From contig NZ_JACCKX010000001.1 of the NCBI RefSeq assembly GCF_013423955.1, positions 1,488,001 to 1,552,000 of the forward strand: DNA of 64,000 nucleotides. Direction: 5' to 3'. A model generated the notes under the pieces. The model was given only the letters and a program-made list of their open reading frames with translations. It did no database searches and was not told the origin of the DNA. The stretch comes from Ottowia beijingensis. Its GTDB lineage: Bacteria > Pseudomonadota > Gammaproteobacteria > Burkholderiales > Burkholderiaceae_C. Of the stretch, positions 16,987 through 26,548 are shown one piece after another (the stretch's first letter is position 1; every line of letters starts with the position of its first letter). The position numbers and the translations under genes are program-made.

Positions 16987-17399
16987 TCACTCCGCCTGCA
17001 AGGCGGCGATCAAGGGCAGCGCACCCGGCCGCGAATGGCATTGCAGCGCTGCACGAGCTCGGACAGCGCCGCTTCGATGCGCTGCAGGTCAGCCAGTCGT
17101 TCGCGAACGTCAACGAGTTTGCGCTGAGCCTGCGCACGCGCCTCGGCGCAGTGCGATCCGTCCTCGAGCTTGAGCAGTTCGGACACCTCGTCGAGACTGA
17201 AGCCCAGCCGCTGTGCCGACTTGATGAAGCGGACGCGGCCAAGCTCGTCGGCGCCGTAACGGCGGATACTTCCCTGCGGCCGATCTGGTTCGGGCAACAG
17301 CCCCTTGCGCTGGTAGAAGCGGATGGTTTCGACATTGACGCCAGCCGCGCGCGCCAGCGCGCCGATCGTCATCGCCTCGATCTCGGGCGTGCTGTTCAT
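16987..17399 (-). CDS. merR: Mercury-responsive regulator MerR, frame broken near the end
   Basis: The N-terminal HTH ([26 protein letters not shown]) and the long dimer helix are clear. Two of the mercury ligands are seen: the Cys of GSHCAEAR and the Cys of GRVRCP at the visible end. Adding one base to the G run at 17014-17016 continues it to CPLIAALQ and a TGA at 16987, the usual MerR ending. Divergent from merT with a shared operator. MerR represses, and on binding Hg(II) unwinds, the mer promoter. Confidence 0.88.
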
Positions 17400-17403
17400 G
17401 GTC

Positions 17404-17434
17404 TTGACTCCGTACTTAAGTACGGAAGTAAGCT
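17404..17434 (+). promoter_or_regulatory. mer promoter with MerR operator
   Basis: TTGACT (17404-17409) and TAAGCT (17429-17434) are separated by 19 bases, the over-long spacer typical of MerR-controlled promoters. The spacer holds the perfect palindrome CCGTACTTAAGTACGG at 17410-17425. Confidence 0.88.
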
Positions 17435-17440
17435 TACTCC

Positions 17441-17814
17441 ATGAAACCAGACACCCCAACTGCGCAAGGCAGTACCGGAGGCGGCCGTGCGGCGCTCGCG
17501 GCCGGATTCGTCTCGGCCATCCTCGCATCGACCTGCTGCCTCGGGCCATTGGTGCTGATCACGCTGGGCTTCTCAGGGGCATGGATCAGCAACCTGACGG
17601 CCCTCGAACCCTACCGCCCGATCTTCATCGGCGCGGCCCTCGTCGCGTTGTTCCTCGCCGGGCGACGCCTCTGGACGAAAGCCCCGGCGTGCGAACCCGG
17701 ACAGGCCTGCGCGGTGCCGTCGGTTCGGCGCGGCTACGAGCTGCTGTTCGGGATCGTGGTCGCCCTGGTGATCGTGGCGCTCGGCTTCCGCTGGTCGCGC
17801 CCTGGTTTTACTGA
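17441..17814 (+). CDS. merT: Mercuric transporter MerT, frame broken near 17788
   Basis: Three hydrophobic segments and the cysteine pair in the first one ([20 protein letters not shown]) identify MerT; a second cysteine pair lies in the loop ([10 protein letters not shown]). The frame shifts near the end: one extra C in TTCCGCTGG gives [10 protein letters not shown] and a TGA at 17812-17814, as in known MerT proteins. It moves Hg(II) across the inner membrane after handover from MerP. Confidence 0.87.
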
Positions 17815-17825
17815 ACGGAGGTTTT

Positions 17826-18119
17826 ATGAAGAGATTGCTTGGTTTTCCGATGCTGACGCTCGCCCTGATCGTGAGCGTGCCAGTCATCGCCGCGACAAAG
17901 ACCGTCACCCTGTCAGTGCCGGGCATGAACTGCGCCGCCTGCCCGATTACGGTCAAGAAGGCGCTCGGCAAGGTGCCGGGCGTGGCCAAGACGGACGTGA
18001 ACCTCGACAAACGACAGGCGACCGTGACGTTCGACGACGCGCGGGCGAATGTAGAGGCGCTGACGCGGGCGACCCAGGATGCCGGCTACCCCTCGACGGT
18101 GGTCGGGAGCGTGAAGTGA
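17826..18119 (+). CDS. merP: Periplasmic mercury-binding protein MerP
   Basis: 97 residues. A signal peptide (MKRLLGFPMLTLALIVSVPV IAA) is followed by the heavy-metal-associated domain with GMNCAACPITVKKAL, the two-cysteine Hg(II) site. Normal MerP length. It starts 11 bases after merT and its last bases overlap the next gene. Confidence 0.93.
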   Translation: MKRLLGFPMLTLALIVSVPVIAATKTVTLSVPGMNCAACPITVKKALGKVPGVAKTDVNLDKRQATVTFDDARANVEALTRATQDAGYPSTVVGSVK

Positions 18120-18337
18120 CTGCCGTCGTTCTGGAATCGACGTTGACTTGTCCGGAGTGCGGTCACACCAAGACCGAGACCATGCCTACCGATGCCTGCC
18201 AGTGGTTCTATGAGTGCGAGGCCTGCCACGCCATACTCAAGCCCAAGCCCGGGGACTGCTGCGTCTATTGCTCCTACGGCACTGTGCCGTGCCCACCAAT
18301 CCAGGAGCGTGGCAGAGGTAGTTGTTGCGCCAGCTGA
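18116..18337 (+). CDS. GDCCVxC-domain protein of the mer operon
   Basis: 73 residues starting at GTG 18116, which overlaps the merP stop. Cys-rich: LTCPECGHTK, YECEACHAIL and the signature GDCCVYCSYGTVPCPPIQ, ending GSCCAS. This is the small family annotated as GDCCVxC (seleno)protein, found in mer operons of proteobacteria. A role in Hg binding or handover is inferred from context. No merA or merE follows. Confidence 0.85.
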   Translation: MTAVVLESTLTCPECGHTKTETMPTDACQWFYECEACHAILKPKPGDCCVYCSYGTVPCPPIQERGRGSCCAS

Positions 18338-18346
18338 GCGCCAGTC

Positions 18347-18807
18347 TCAAGCTGAAGGAAAGCCCAGCAGCCGACGCTGCTCGCCCCAGTCGCGAGGCAG
18401 CAGGTCTTGGCGGCCACGCAGCGTGTGCAGATTCAGATGCCGGGGCTGGCGGCCCTCGAAAATCGCCTCGACGATGTCCGGTGCCAGCATGGTCATGCGC
18501 AGCACCTCGGCCGCCCAGCCTGGCTCCAGTTTCAGCGCGCGCGCCAGGTCGGCGGTCGTCGGATAGACGCCTTCGTCGATCAGCCGCTTCCAGTAGAACG
18601 CCTTGCCGAGCGTCTTGATCATCGGCACGTCGAAGCCACCCGTCACAGTGGCGGCATCGGGCGCGGGCGGGATCAGCAGCTTGCGGTTCTGGCGGCGCTT
18701 GATCGTCAGCGGTACCAGCGTGACGCGCTGGCCGTCGCTGACGTAGCTGCGGGCGTCGGCTCCGACCTCGATGCGGACGGTGCGCTTGCGCGGATTGGTC
18801 TCGGTGC

Positions 18808-18811
<4 letters not shown>
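18347..18811 (-). CDS. Hypothetical protein of the recombinase module
   Basis: 154 residues, MSTETNPRKRTVRIEVGADA ... RRLLGFPSA. The first half is basic with VTLVPLTIKRRQNRKLLIPP; the second half has a helix-turn-helix-like segment (TTADLARALKLEPGWAAEVL RM) followed by LAPDIVEAIFEGRQPRHLNL. Such proteins commonly follow DUF2924-linked serine recombinases. The start overlaps the recombinase stop by 4 bases. A DNA-binding partner of the recombinase is a fair guess. Confidence 0.65.
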
Positions 18812-20212
<1,401 letters not shown>

Positions 20213-20216
<4 letters not shown>

Positions 20217-20716
20217 GCCGTCACCTTCTTCGAGGCGGGCGATTTGAGGCCGAAGAACACCGGGCCAGACCAGTGGCTGCCGGTGATGTGGCCCGCAATC
20301 GCGGACAGGCTCTTGAAGCGTTGCCCTTGGTATTCGAAGTCGTTCGAGCCGCGCACCAGGACGCGATGCTCGACGTCGTCGTAGATGCGCGTGAGGATGG
20401 TTCCGGGCAGCAGGCGCTGGCTGTCGCCGCGCAGTTGCTTGGGCAGGATGCCGGTTTGGCCGACGTCCTCGAGCTTCTTGCGCAGCGAGGGTTTCAAGCC
20501 GCCGAAGGCGCGCTCCTGAATCCGGTAGGCCAGTCGGCTCTCCAGCCAGCCGCGATGATGGTGGCCGGGCCGCTCGTCGAAATGCTCGTCCCACAGTGCC
20601 CAGAGATCGCCCATCGACAGATGGGGATTCCGGCGACCTGGGCGGCGACCGTGGTGGCGGGTGGTGGTGCGTGTGCCGTCATGGGCGAACTCCGTAGTGG
20701 TGATCGGGGTTCGCAT
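20213..20716 (-). CDS. DUF2924 protein
   Basis: 167 residues. The core (LWALWDEHFDERPGHHHRGW LESRLAYRIQERAFGGL, then LLPGTILTRIYDDVEHRVLV, then YQGQRFKSLSAIAGHITGSH) is the DUF2924 pattern. These proteins are almost always next to a serine recombinase and are thought to help it, without proof. The stop overlaps the recombinase start. The 5' end overlaps the upstream small gene by 38 bases; a later internal start is possible. Confidence 0.88.
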
Positions 20717-20894
20717 TCACGCGCTGTTGGCCGGAGAAGCCAAGGCGAACGCGCTCGCTGTTTTCGAGGGTGTGGCTGGCCGGACGCACGCGCAGGCGCA
20801 GCAGTGCTGCGGCCAGCAGGTCGGCGATTTCCTGCTGCGGGTGCCGGGGATGGTCAGACGGCGGGGAAATGGAGATGGGTTCGAGTTCGGACAT
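20679..20894 (-). CDS. Small hypothetical protein upstream of DUF2924
   Basis: 71 residues, MSELEPISISPPSDHPRHPQ then EIADLLAAALLRLRVRP. The middle is a short amphipathic helix; the ends are Pro/Arg-rich. It precedes the DUF2924 gene with overlap, an arrangement typical of the recombinase-DUF2924 module. The 155 bases between it and the next minus-strand gene (20895-21049) hold nothing I can support. Confidence 0.5.
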   Translation of the reverse strand: MSELEPISISPPSDHPRHPQQEIADLLAAALLRLRVRPASHTLENSERVRLGFSGQQRVNANPDHHYGVRP

Positions 20895-21049
20895 GGCAGG
20901 CGTTCCGATGGAAAACGCTGCTCATGCTAGAAACCGAGGGCACTTCGCGTAACGTGTTTTGGCGGACTTGCGCGGTCTCGCGCGAATGATGCGCTGATTG
21001 AAGCCACACCTGTGGAACGGGAGTTGGACGCAGCTGATGTCTGGAATCG

Positions 21050-21238
21050 TCAGAATAACAGCCTGGCTATGTCGCTGGCTGCATTCAGCCCACCTCGCCA
21101 ATCACTACCACTCTTGGGCAACGTGTAGGTGTATCGGTCGTCGCCCTGGAAGACGAGCTTGAAGTGCTTGCCGTCTTCGGAGATGGAGAATCCCATGTCC
21201 TCCAGCTCGCGTCGCATTTTTCCGTCGATGGTGCTCAT
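21050..21238 (-). CDS. Small HicA-fold-like protein, last gene of the four-gene operon
   Basis: 62 residues, MSTIDGKMRRELEDMGFSIS followed by EDGKHFKLVFQGDDRYTYTL and PKSGSDWRGGLNAASDIARL. The order helix, strand-strand with K-H-[FY]-K, then Gly/Ser-Asp-x-R, then helix recalls HicA-like double-stranded RNA-binding folds, but the catalytic His is in a different context. It begins 17 bases after the upstream stop. No HicB antitoxin is nearby. A nucleic-acid-binding effector is inferred. Confidence 0.6.
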   Translation of the reverse strand: MSTIDGKMRRELEDMGFSISEDGKHFKLVFQGDDRYTYTLPKSGSDWRGGLNAASDIARLLF

Positions 21239-21255
21239 TCCCCGGAGCAGTTTCT

Positions 21256-22454
21256 TCAGCTGCTCTCGACGACCTTCGAGGGGTTGTCGTCCAGTTTGTT
21301 CGTTTCGAGGATCGACGTCAGCACATGTTGGCGACGACTGTCCTGAGGAACCCGGGTGACAGCATCTTCGATCACCTCGAGGAGTATGCCGAGAACTTCG
21401 TTCGCATAGACATCTCGCTCCCGGCCAAGCCTAAGAAGACCACCACTTGCAGATCCTGCCCGAGCCTCGTACTTCCTGAGTTCGTTGTGCAGCCGTTGAA
21501 TCTCCCTTTCGGCATCTTCGAGGCGCTGGTTCTTGGCTTCGATCTCTTGGTCGAACGTCTTGACGTAATCGTCGATCGCCTTGGACCCGGAGGCCTTGAG
21601 CGACTGTATGGCTTGTCGAGACGCAGTTTCACGAACGTACGCCCAAGTACATCGGGTGATCGGACGCCGATTCAGTAATGCAGCTCGGATCTCATCTTTG
21701 ATGGCGCCCGCCAGATGGCCAGGGGTCGGGTACTCTCCCCCAAGAAGAAGGCTCGACGTCCGCCACCTTCAGGCCAGTAGATGCCGATAGTGCCGCCGTA
21801 GACATTCTCGGAATCCACTTCGAGTTGCAGACGAACCGAAAACGGTCTGTTGGGCTCGACGACAACATGCGCCATCCCAGACAGGTCCGCTGCCAGACGA
21901 TTGACGTCAAGGATGTGTCCGCCTTGAAACTGTGCACTGACGTAGACGATGGGCAGTCGGCAGCCGGCATCGCCGCGAATCAGCTTAGCGGCGAGGTCGA
22001 TGTCAGCATTGGCGAGGACGTGTGCCCTATCGCGAATCGGTAGAGGACCATCTGCTGCTCCACCGAGGGATTCCAGCACAGTCCTCACCACGACTGGCTT
22101 CTTTGCCGGCGGTAGACGAGCCGCGGCGTGTTGAGATTCGCATTCGACTCGGACGCCTACCCAGGCGTCGGACGCCGTTCTTGAAAACACGACGGTGGTC
22201 AGCCATTCCAGATCGTCATCGTGTCTGCTGTAACGAATGCCCGCGAGATCGACGTCGGCCGAGCTGCTGACGAGCGACTGAACTCTCTCGTTGCCGTCCT
22301 GGAGGAAAGCTTCATCCTTCTGCAGCAGTTCCCGGAGCCTTTCAGCGGACAAGCTGGTGTGCGGAGATCCGGATATCCACGTCACCATCGCATTGAGGAA
22401 GTCCGCCGTGGTTCGGTCCGCGCTAACGGAAAACTCGGTAGCAAACAAGAGCAT
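21256..22454 (-). CDS. Uncharacterised two-domain protein with C-terminal coiled coil, frame broken at 21737-21741
   Basis: From ATG 22454 (GGAGGGA 6 bases upstream). An N-terminal alpha/beta part (ADLLFATEFS-like start; VVVRTVLESLGGAADGPLPI, LPIVYVSAQFQGGHILDVNR, MAHVVVEPNRPFSVRLQLEV, YGGTIGIYWPEGGG) ends early at 21672, but one more G in the run at 21737-21741 continues it as GGEYPTPGHLAGAIKDEIRA, NRRPITRCTWAYV and a coiled coil (IEAKNQRLEDAEREIQRLHN) to TGA at 21256: 399 residues. I know no named family. Position between ImmA and a HicA-like gene suggests a defence or stress cargo protein. Confidence 0.65.
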
Positions 22455-22476
22455 GGGAATCCCTCCAGAACGATTG

Positions 22477-23391
22477 CTAGGTGGCGGACTGTTGCCAATT
22501 GAGTGCGTCGAGGTTGTCGCCGTCCTGCCACGACCGATCCCATGATCGCGGCTCGGCGCTCTCAAGCAGGAGGAGCGTGAGGATGCGATCACGCGCGCCG
22601 TAGCTGTGCTTGAACTCGCGCAGCTTCATGTGCTGCGCCTCCTCCGGACACCAGATCGCGGCGGACATCTCCGTGCCATCCCATTCCTGCTCGACGCTGG
22701 CGTCGGCTGCCAGCGTACCCGGCAGCGGTTCCTGTGGATCGGCGTTGCGCCGGATGCGCGCCCGCGTCTTGACGGCGCTGCTGCTGCGCCATTCGTACTT
22801 CACGTAGCCGTTGTCCCAATAGACGAGGATCGCGCGCTGCGTAGTGAACTTGATGAAGCGAATACACAGCGCCTCGAACGAAACCTGAAACCGCTTGGCG
22901 ATGGCGCTGAGGACGTGCAGGTCGATGCGCTGGTTCGAAATCCAGTCGCGCAGCAGATCGCCGGGCATCAGCAGGTTGCTGGCGAAGTCGTCAGCTTCAC
23001 GCTCGATGGCGCGGATGGTGTCGACGCCGGAGTAGACGCTTTCCTTGTCGCAGTTGAAGCTTTGCTGCTGGCCGCGATGGAGGATGAAGTGGCCCAGCTC
23101 ATGGGCGATGGTGAAGCGTCGGCGTTCAGAGCTGGCCTTGCCGTTGTAGAAGATGCCCCACTCGGCGGTGTCCTTCGGGTTGCGCACCAGCATGCCTTCG
23201 CAGCTGTCGATGTCGAGCACCATCGGCGCTTTGATCTCCCGAACGCCCGTGCCGTAGGGCGTGCTCGGCAGCATCTGCCGGACGATCTCCAAATCCATGG
23301 CGTCGGGCATGCCCGTGCTGTACCACGCCCGCAACCACTTCTGGACGGTATTGGCGGCAATGGAGCCAGTGAGGGTCTGCGCTGCGCTCAA
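22477..23391 (-). CDS. ImmA/IrrE-family metallopeptidase
   Basis: 304 residues. The zinc site HELGHFILH lies near residue 97, with the downstream Glu in IEREADDFASNLLMP. ImmA/IrrE enzymes cleave XRE-type repressors on a signal, often to induce mobile elements or defence genes. The C-terminal 100 residues (YWDNGYVKYEWRSSSAVKTR ...) may sense the signal. The gene follows the XRE gene by 3 bases. The start is uncertain: TTG 23391, or ATG 23310. Confidence 0.88.
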   Translation of the reverse strand: MSAAQTLTGSIAANTVQKWLRAWYSTGMPDAMDLEIVRQMLPSTPYGTGVREIKAPMVLDIDSCEGMLVRNPKDTAEWGIFYNGKASSERRRFTIAHELGHFILHRGQQQSFNCDKESVYSGVDTIRAIEREADDFASNLLMPGDLLRDWISNQRIDLHVLSAIAKRFQVSFEALCIRFIKFTTQRAILVYWDNGYVKYEWRSSSAVKTRARIRRNADPQEPLPGTLAADASVEQEWDGTEMSAAIWCPEEAQHMKLREFKHSYGARDRILTLLLLESAEPRSWDRSWQDGDNLDALNWQQSAT

Positions 23392-23394
23392 TCC

Positions 23395-23736
23395 TTAGTC
23401 CCCGCCGTGGCCCTTGTCGGGGAACATGATCTTGAGTGCCTGGCGGTAGCGATCCTTTTCCTCGTCCGTCATCCCGGCGTACTCACGGAAGAAAGCTACG
23501 TCCTCGGGACTGGCTTCGGGTGCCTGCTGCATGGGCGTACCCATCACATCCTCCATCGTCACGCCGAGCACCTGAGCGATCTTCTGAATCCGCTCGGCGG
23601 TGGGGCGCTGCCCCTCCTTCATTTCCAGTTCCCAGATGTAGGCCTTGGTGCAGCCGACCGCGTCGGCGACCTGTTGCAGGGTCAACTTCTTCGCCTCGCG
23701 CAAGCGCCGCAGGCGCGCTCCAAACGCCGAAGCCAT
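23395..23736 (-). CDS. XRE-family repressor-like regulator
   Basis: 113 residues from ATG 23736 (AGGAG 8 bases upstream). HTH: LRRLREAKKLTLQQVADAVG CTKAYIWELE. The C-terminus (SPEDVAFFREYAGMTDEEKD RYRQALKIMF) is helical and lacks a LexA-type peptidase, so release would depend on the neighbouring ImmA-type peptidase. Divergent from the 23982 gene. It is the likely switch for the four-gene operon, the plus-strand pair, or both. Confidence 0.88.
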   Translation of the reverse strand: MASAFGARLRRLREAKKLTLQQVADAVGCTKAYIWELEMKEGQRPTAERIQKIAQVLGVTMEDVMGTPMQQAPEASPEDVAFFREYAGMTDEEKDRYRQALKIMFPDKGHGGD

Positions 23737-23796
23737 GGCGATGCTCCTGTAGTGGCTAAACAGCCAGTGAATGAATTCAAGGCTGTCAGTATAGCC

Positions 23797-23898
23797 GCGA
23801 GATACATAAAAGGTCTAGATGTGCCCCATTGATTGACAAGCGGAAATCTGCGGTTCAGAATCGCGCTTGTATCTCGTTACTTTACTTACGCGAGATAC
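23797..23898. promoter_or_regulatory. Operator region between XRE gene and rightward genes
   Basis: GCGAGATAC at 23797-23805 and 23890-23898 and GTATCTCG at 23869-23876 share the core GAGATAC. TTGACA (23833-23838) and CAGAAT (23856-23861), 17 bases apart, form a plausible rightward promoter between them. The XRE protein is the likely binder. Confidence 0.6.
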
Positions 23899-23981
23899 GT
23901 GTTCAGTAACCCTGTCGCTGGCCCGTGCAGCCCGTACATCGGTCGCAGACCTCCGACGCCGATCCAGAAAGGACGAACAAG

Positions 23982-25217
23982 ATGAAGAAGACCTTTGTCG
24001 ACGTGATGCTCGAGCTGCCGGTGGACGCCACGCTGCGCGACTTCCTGACCTCGCATGGCCTGCCGGTGCCGGACGGGTTCGCGTGGGACGACACGCCGGA
24101 GACCAGCCAGTTCTTGGTCGAGGCGGTCAAGGTGTGGCCCGACACCGCCGCCCGCGACCAGATGATCGCCAACCTCATGGCCGCCGTCCAACTGGGCGAC
24201 GCGGCGGGCAAGCAGGCGATGTTCGAGGCCGGAGTGGCGGACGGTGCCGCACTGGCGGGCCTGACCCTGTGCCGCAGCGACGTCCACCGTTCGTTCTGGC
24301 TTTACGTCAACCATCCTTCGCTGTTCGAGCGCGCCTACGACTTCAGCTTCTGGGAGCACCACGGGCCGCAGACCCAGCAATACGATCTGGGCCTGAAGCG
24401 CCAGCCGAACGGTTCGGACACGAACCTGACCGCACTGCGCCACGCCATATCGGCGTTCTACAAGCGCGAGATGCAGTGCGGCGACAGCAGCGTGGCGCAC
24501 TTGGTCGAGCGTAGCCCCGGCGTGTTCCTGCTGACCGTCCACGTCAAGGACATGGCCATGCTGCGGCTGGAGTTCGAGGGTTCGACCCTCAAGCGCCGCG
24601 TCGGCAACCCCAATATCCACATGGTGCTGGAGTACGCCAAGTCCACCGGCGTGGTGCGCACGCTGGTGCGCGGCGGCCAGAAATACCAGCAGATGCTGGT
24701 CGAGGCCTTCGCCGAGCATGTGCTGGGCGTCAAGGCGAGCGCACACCGGCTCAAGTCGCCGACGCTGAATTTGTCGATGCTACGCACCGGCTTCGACGTG
24801 CCGGAGGCGTTCGAGGACGGCTTCTCGATGGTGCAACTGAAGGCGCTCACGCTCCTCAGCCCGGACGCCGCGCTGAAGATCGAATGCACCGCGATGCAGT
24901 CCAGCCAGCAACGCTCCGTGCATGAGCTGCTGAAGGAGAAACTGCCCGGCCCGCTGGAAGGCCAATGGGCGGTGACGGCGGCGCAGGTCAATCTCTACTA
25001 TCCACCCGAGCCGGGCCGCACGCGTGCCAAGGTGGTCACCATCGAAGTGACTAGCAAGGGGCGTCTGAACCTGCACAAGTTCGACGCCAAGATGCAGGCG
25101 CAGCTGGAAGGGTATCTGGTCTCGGTGGGCATCTTGCAGAAGGGCCAGACCCTGAGCGCGCAGGAGCTTCCGCCGGAAGCGGACGCGATCAGTTCCTCGT
25201 CGGCGTTCGAGGACTGA
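23982..25217 (+). CDS. Uncharacterised phage protein, about 411 residues
   Basis: Start ATG 23982 (AAAGGA upstream). The protein shows LPVDATLRDFLTSHGLPVPD, ALAGLTLCRSDVHRSFWLYV, AHLVERSPGVFLLTVHVKDM and MLRTGFDVPEAFEDGFSMVQ. No catalytic motif is obvious. The middle (EFEGSTLKRRVGNPNIHMVL, TLVRGGQKYQQMLVEAFAEH) is a mixed alpha/beta fold. It is the first gene on the other side of the repressor, where phages often place early or anti-host functions. It is 3 bases from the next gene. Confidence 0.75.
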   Translation: MKKTFVDVMLELPVDATLRDFLTSHGLPVPDGFAWDDTPETSQFLVEAVKVWPDTAARDQMIANLMAAVQLGDAAGKQAMFEAGVADGAALAGLTLCRSDVHRSFWLYVNHPSLFERAYDFSFWEHHGPQTQQYDLGLKRQPNGSDTNLTALRHAISAFYKREMQCGDSSVAHLVERSPGVFLLTVHVKDMAMLRLEFEGSTLKRRVGNPNIHMVLEYAKSTGVVRTLVRGGQKYQQMLVEAFAEHVLGVKASAHRLKSPTLNLSMLRTGFDVPEAFEDGFSMVQLKALTLLSPDAALKIECTAMQSSQQRSVHELLKEKLPGPLEGQWAVTAAQVNLYYPPEPGRTRAKVVTIEVTSKGRLNLHKFDAKMQAQLEGYLVSVGILQKGQTLSAQELPPEADAISSSSAFED

Positions 25218-25220
25218 TCG

Positions 25221-26173
25221 ATGCCGGCGCACGATGCCTGGGCCTTGGTCTGCCGCCTGTTCGCGGGCGGCACGCCCGTGCTGCGAACCACGCTGCCGTC
25301 CCGCGAGCTGGCTGCGCTGTCGGTCCTCGGCAAGGCCGTCAAGCCGACGGTCGTCGATCAGTCGTTCATCCTCTGTCCTCATTGTCAGCAGCATCGGGCG
25401 CAGGTCTGGGGCGATGGTCGCGGGGACGTATGTGCCGTTGCCCGGAGTGCGGGCCAGTCGCCGTCGAAGCGAACGATGGTGCGGCCGTGGCCTTGGACGA
25501 GGAATGGTTACGCCAGAAGCTGCGCCTCGCGCTCGACATCGAAAGCCGGGACGGCATCGATGATCTGGGCGACGGCGTGTGGCGGCTCGGCGATGCTCGA
25601 CGCTCGCCCGTGCTGCTCGCCCGCGATCTGGCGCGGGTGCAGCAAGAACCCGCGCTGTTGGATCGAGTGCGAGTGGCGGGCGGCGACATCCGGGTGATTG
25701 CGCCGAGGCCACGCACGACGCGCGGATCGCCTTTCGGCGCGGGTGTGGAATGGCTGGCGCTGGAGGAACGCTTCACGTTCTACGGCGGCGGGATCGCGCT
25801 CGTCGGCACACCGTCACCGTCCGCGCAACCGATGGTCGCCGATCCGGCCATGCCGGTGAACGGGCCGTTCTCGGCGGACTTCAAGTGGGCGACACTGCCG
25901 GACGGCAACGGCACACCGATCCGGTTCACTGACGGTCAGGCCAAGGTGTTCGAGGCGCTGTGGTCGTTCAAGGGCGAGGCCACGACGGCGGAACGGATCA
26001 TGCGGCGCGCAGGCTTGGACAGCGCGAAACCAAGCGATCTGTTCAAGATCAAGTCGAAGGACAAGGGCAAGCCGGAACCTGCGGCGCAGCACGCCGCCTA
26101 CGTTGCCCTCGTGGTCACGCAGCAACGCGCAGGGTTGTACTCGATGCCCTGCGCGGCGGGCGCGTTGGCGTGA
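25221..26173 (+). CDS. Uncharacterised zinc-ribbon phage protein, frame broken near 25423
   Basis: MPAHDAWALVCRLFAGGTPV opens the gene 3 bases after the previous stop. CPHCQQH and, after restoring one G in the run at 25422-25425, RMCRCPECG form a four-cysteine zinc ribbon at about residues 52-78. The corrected frame runs to TGA at 26173 (317 residues). The C-terminus resembles a winged helix (TDGQAKVFEALWSFKGEATT AERIMRRAGLDSAKPSDLFK). Together with the previous gene it makes a two-gene rightward operon of unknown function. Confidence 0.7.
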
Positions 26174-26404
26174 TGGATTCCTGCTCCAAGTTCGCTGGAC
26201 AACCGATGGCAATGGCACGCGCGCAAGTTGCGGGCACACAAGGCCGCGTGCGTGTGCCACGACGAAGAAGTTGGCGCAGGTTTCGAGAGAAGATAGGGCG
26301 GAACAGAGGCGAACCGATCGCGTCATGGCCCCTTGTCCGACGACTGGCGGCACACGCAGAATGGCCCGGAACCCCGCGTCGTCTGCGGACCCCGGAAATG
26401 GAAA

Positions 26405-26428
26405 CGCCCAACCGAGAACGGTTGGGCG
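26405..26428 (-). terminator. Terminator after tRNA-Phe
   Basis: CGCCCAACCG and CGGTTGGGCG form a perfect 10-bp stem with a 4-base loop, followed on the minus strand by TTTCCATTTCC. It begins 9 bases past the tRNA 3' end. The 230 bases to its left (26174-26404) show no gene; the prophage edge should lie there. Confidence 0.75.
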
Positions 26429-26436
26429 CTGAATAG

Positions 26437-26512
26437 TGGTGGCCTGGGGCGGAATCGAACCACCGACACGCGGATTTTCAATCCGCTGCTCTACCAACTG
26501 AGCTACCGGGCC
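26437..26512 (-). tRNA. tRNA-Phe (GAA)
   Basis: 76 bases with encoded CCA. The anticodon loop TTGAAAA gives GAA. Acceptor, D, anticodon and T stems fold, except that C5 faces A68 (26445 on the plus strand), a mismatch in the acceptor stem. The 3' end faces the prophage, a common integration target. Confidence 0.95.
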
Positions 26513-26548
26513 GGAAGCCTTTTATTCTAGCACTGTTTGCGCCGCATC

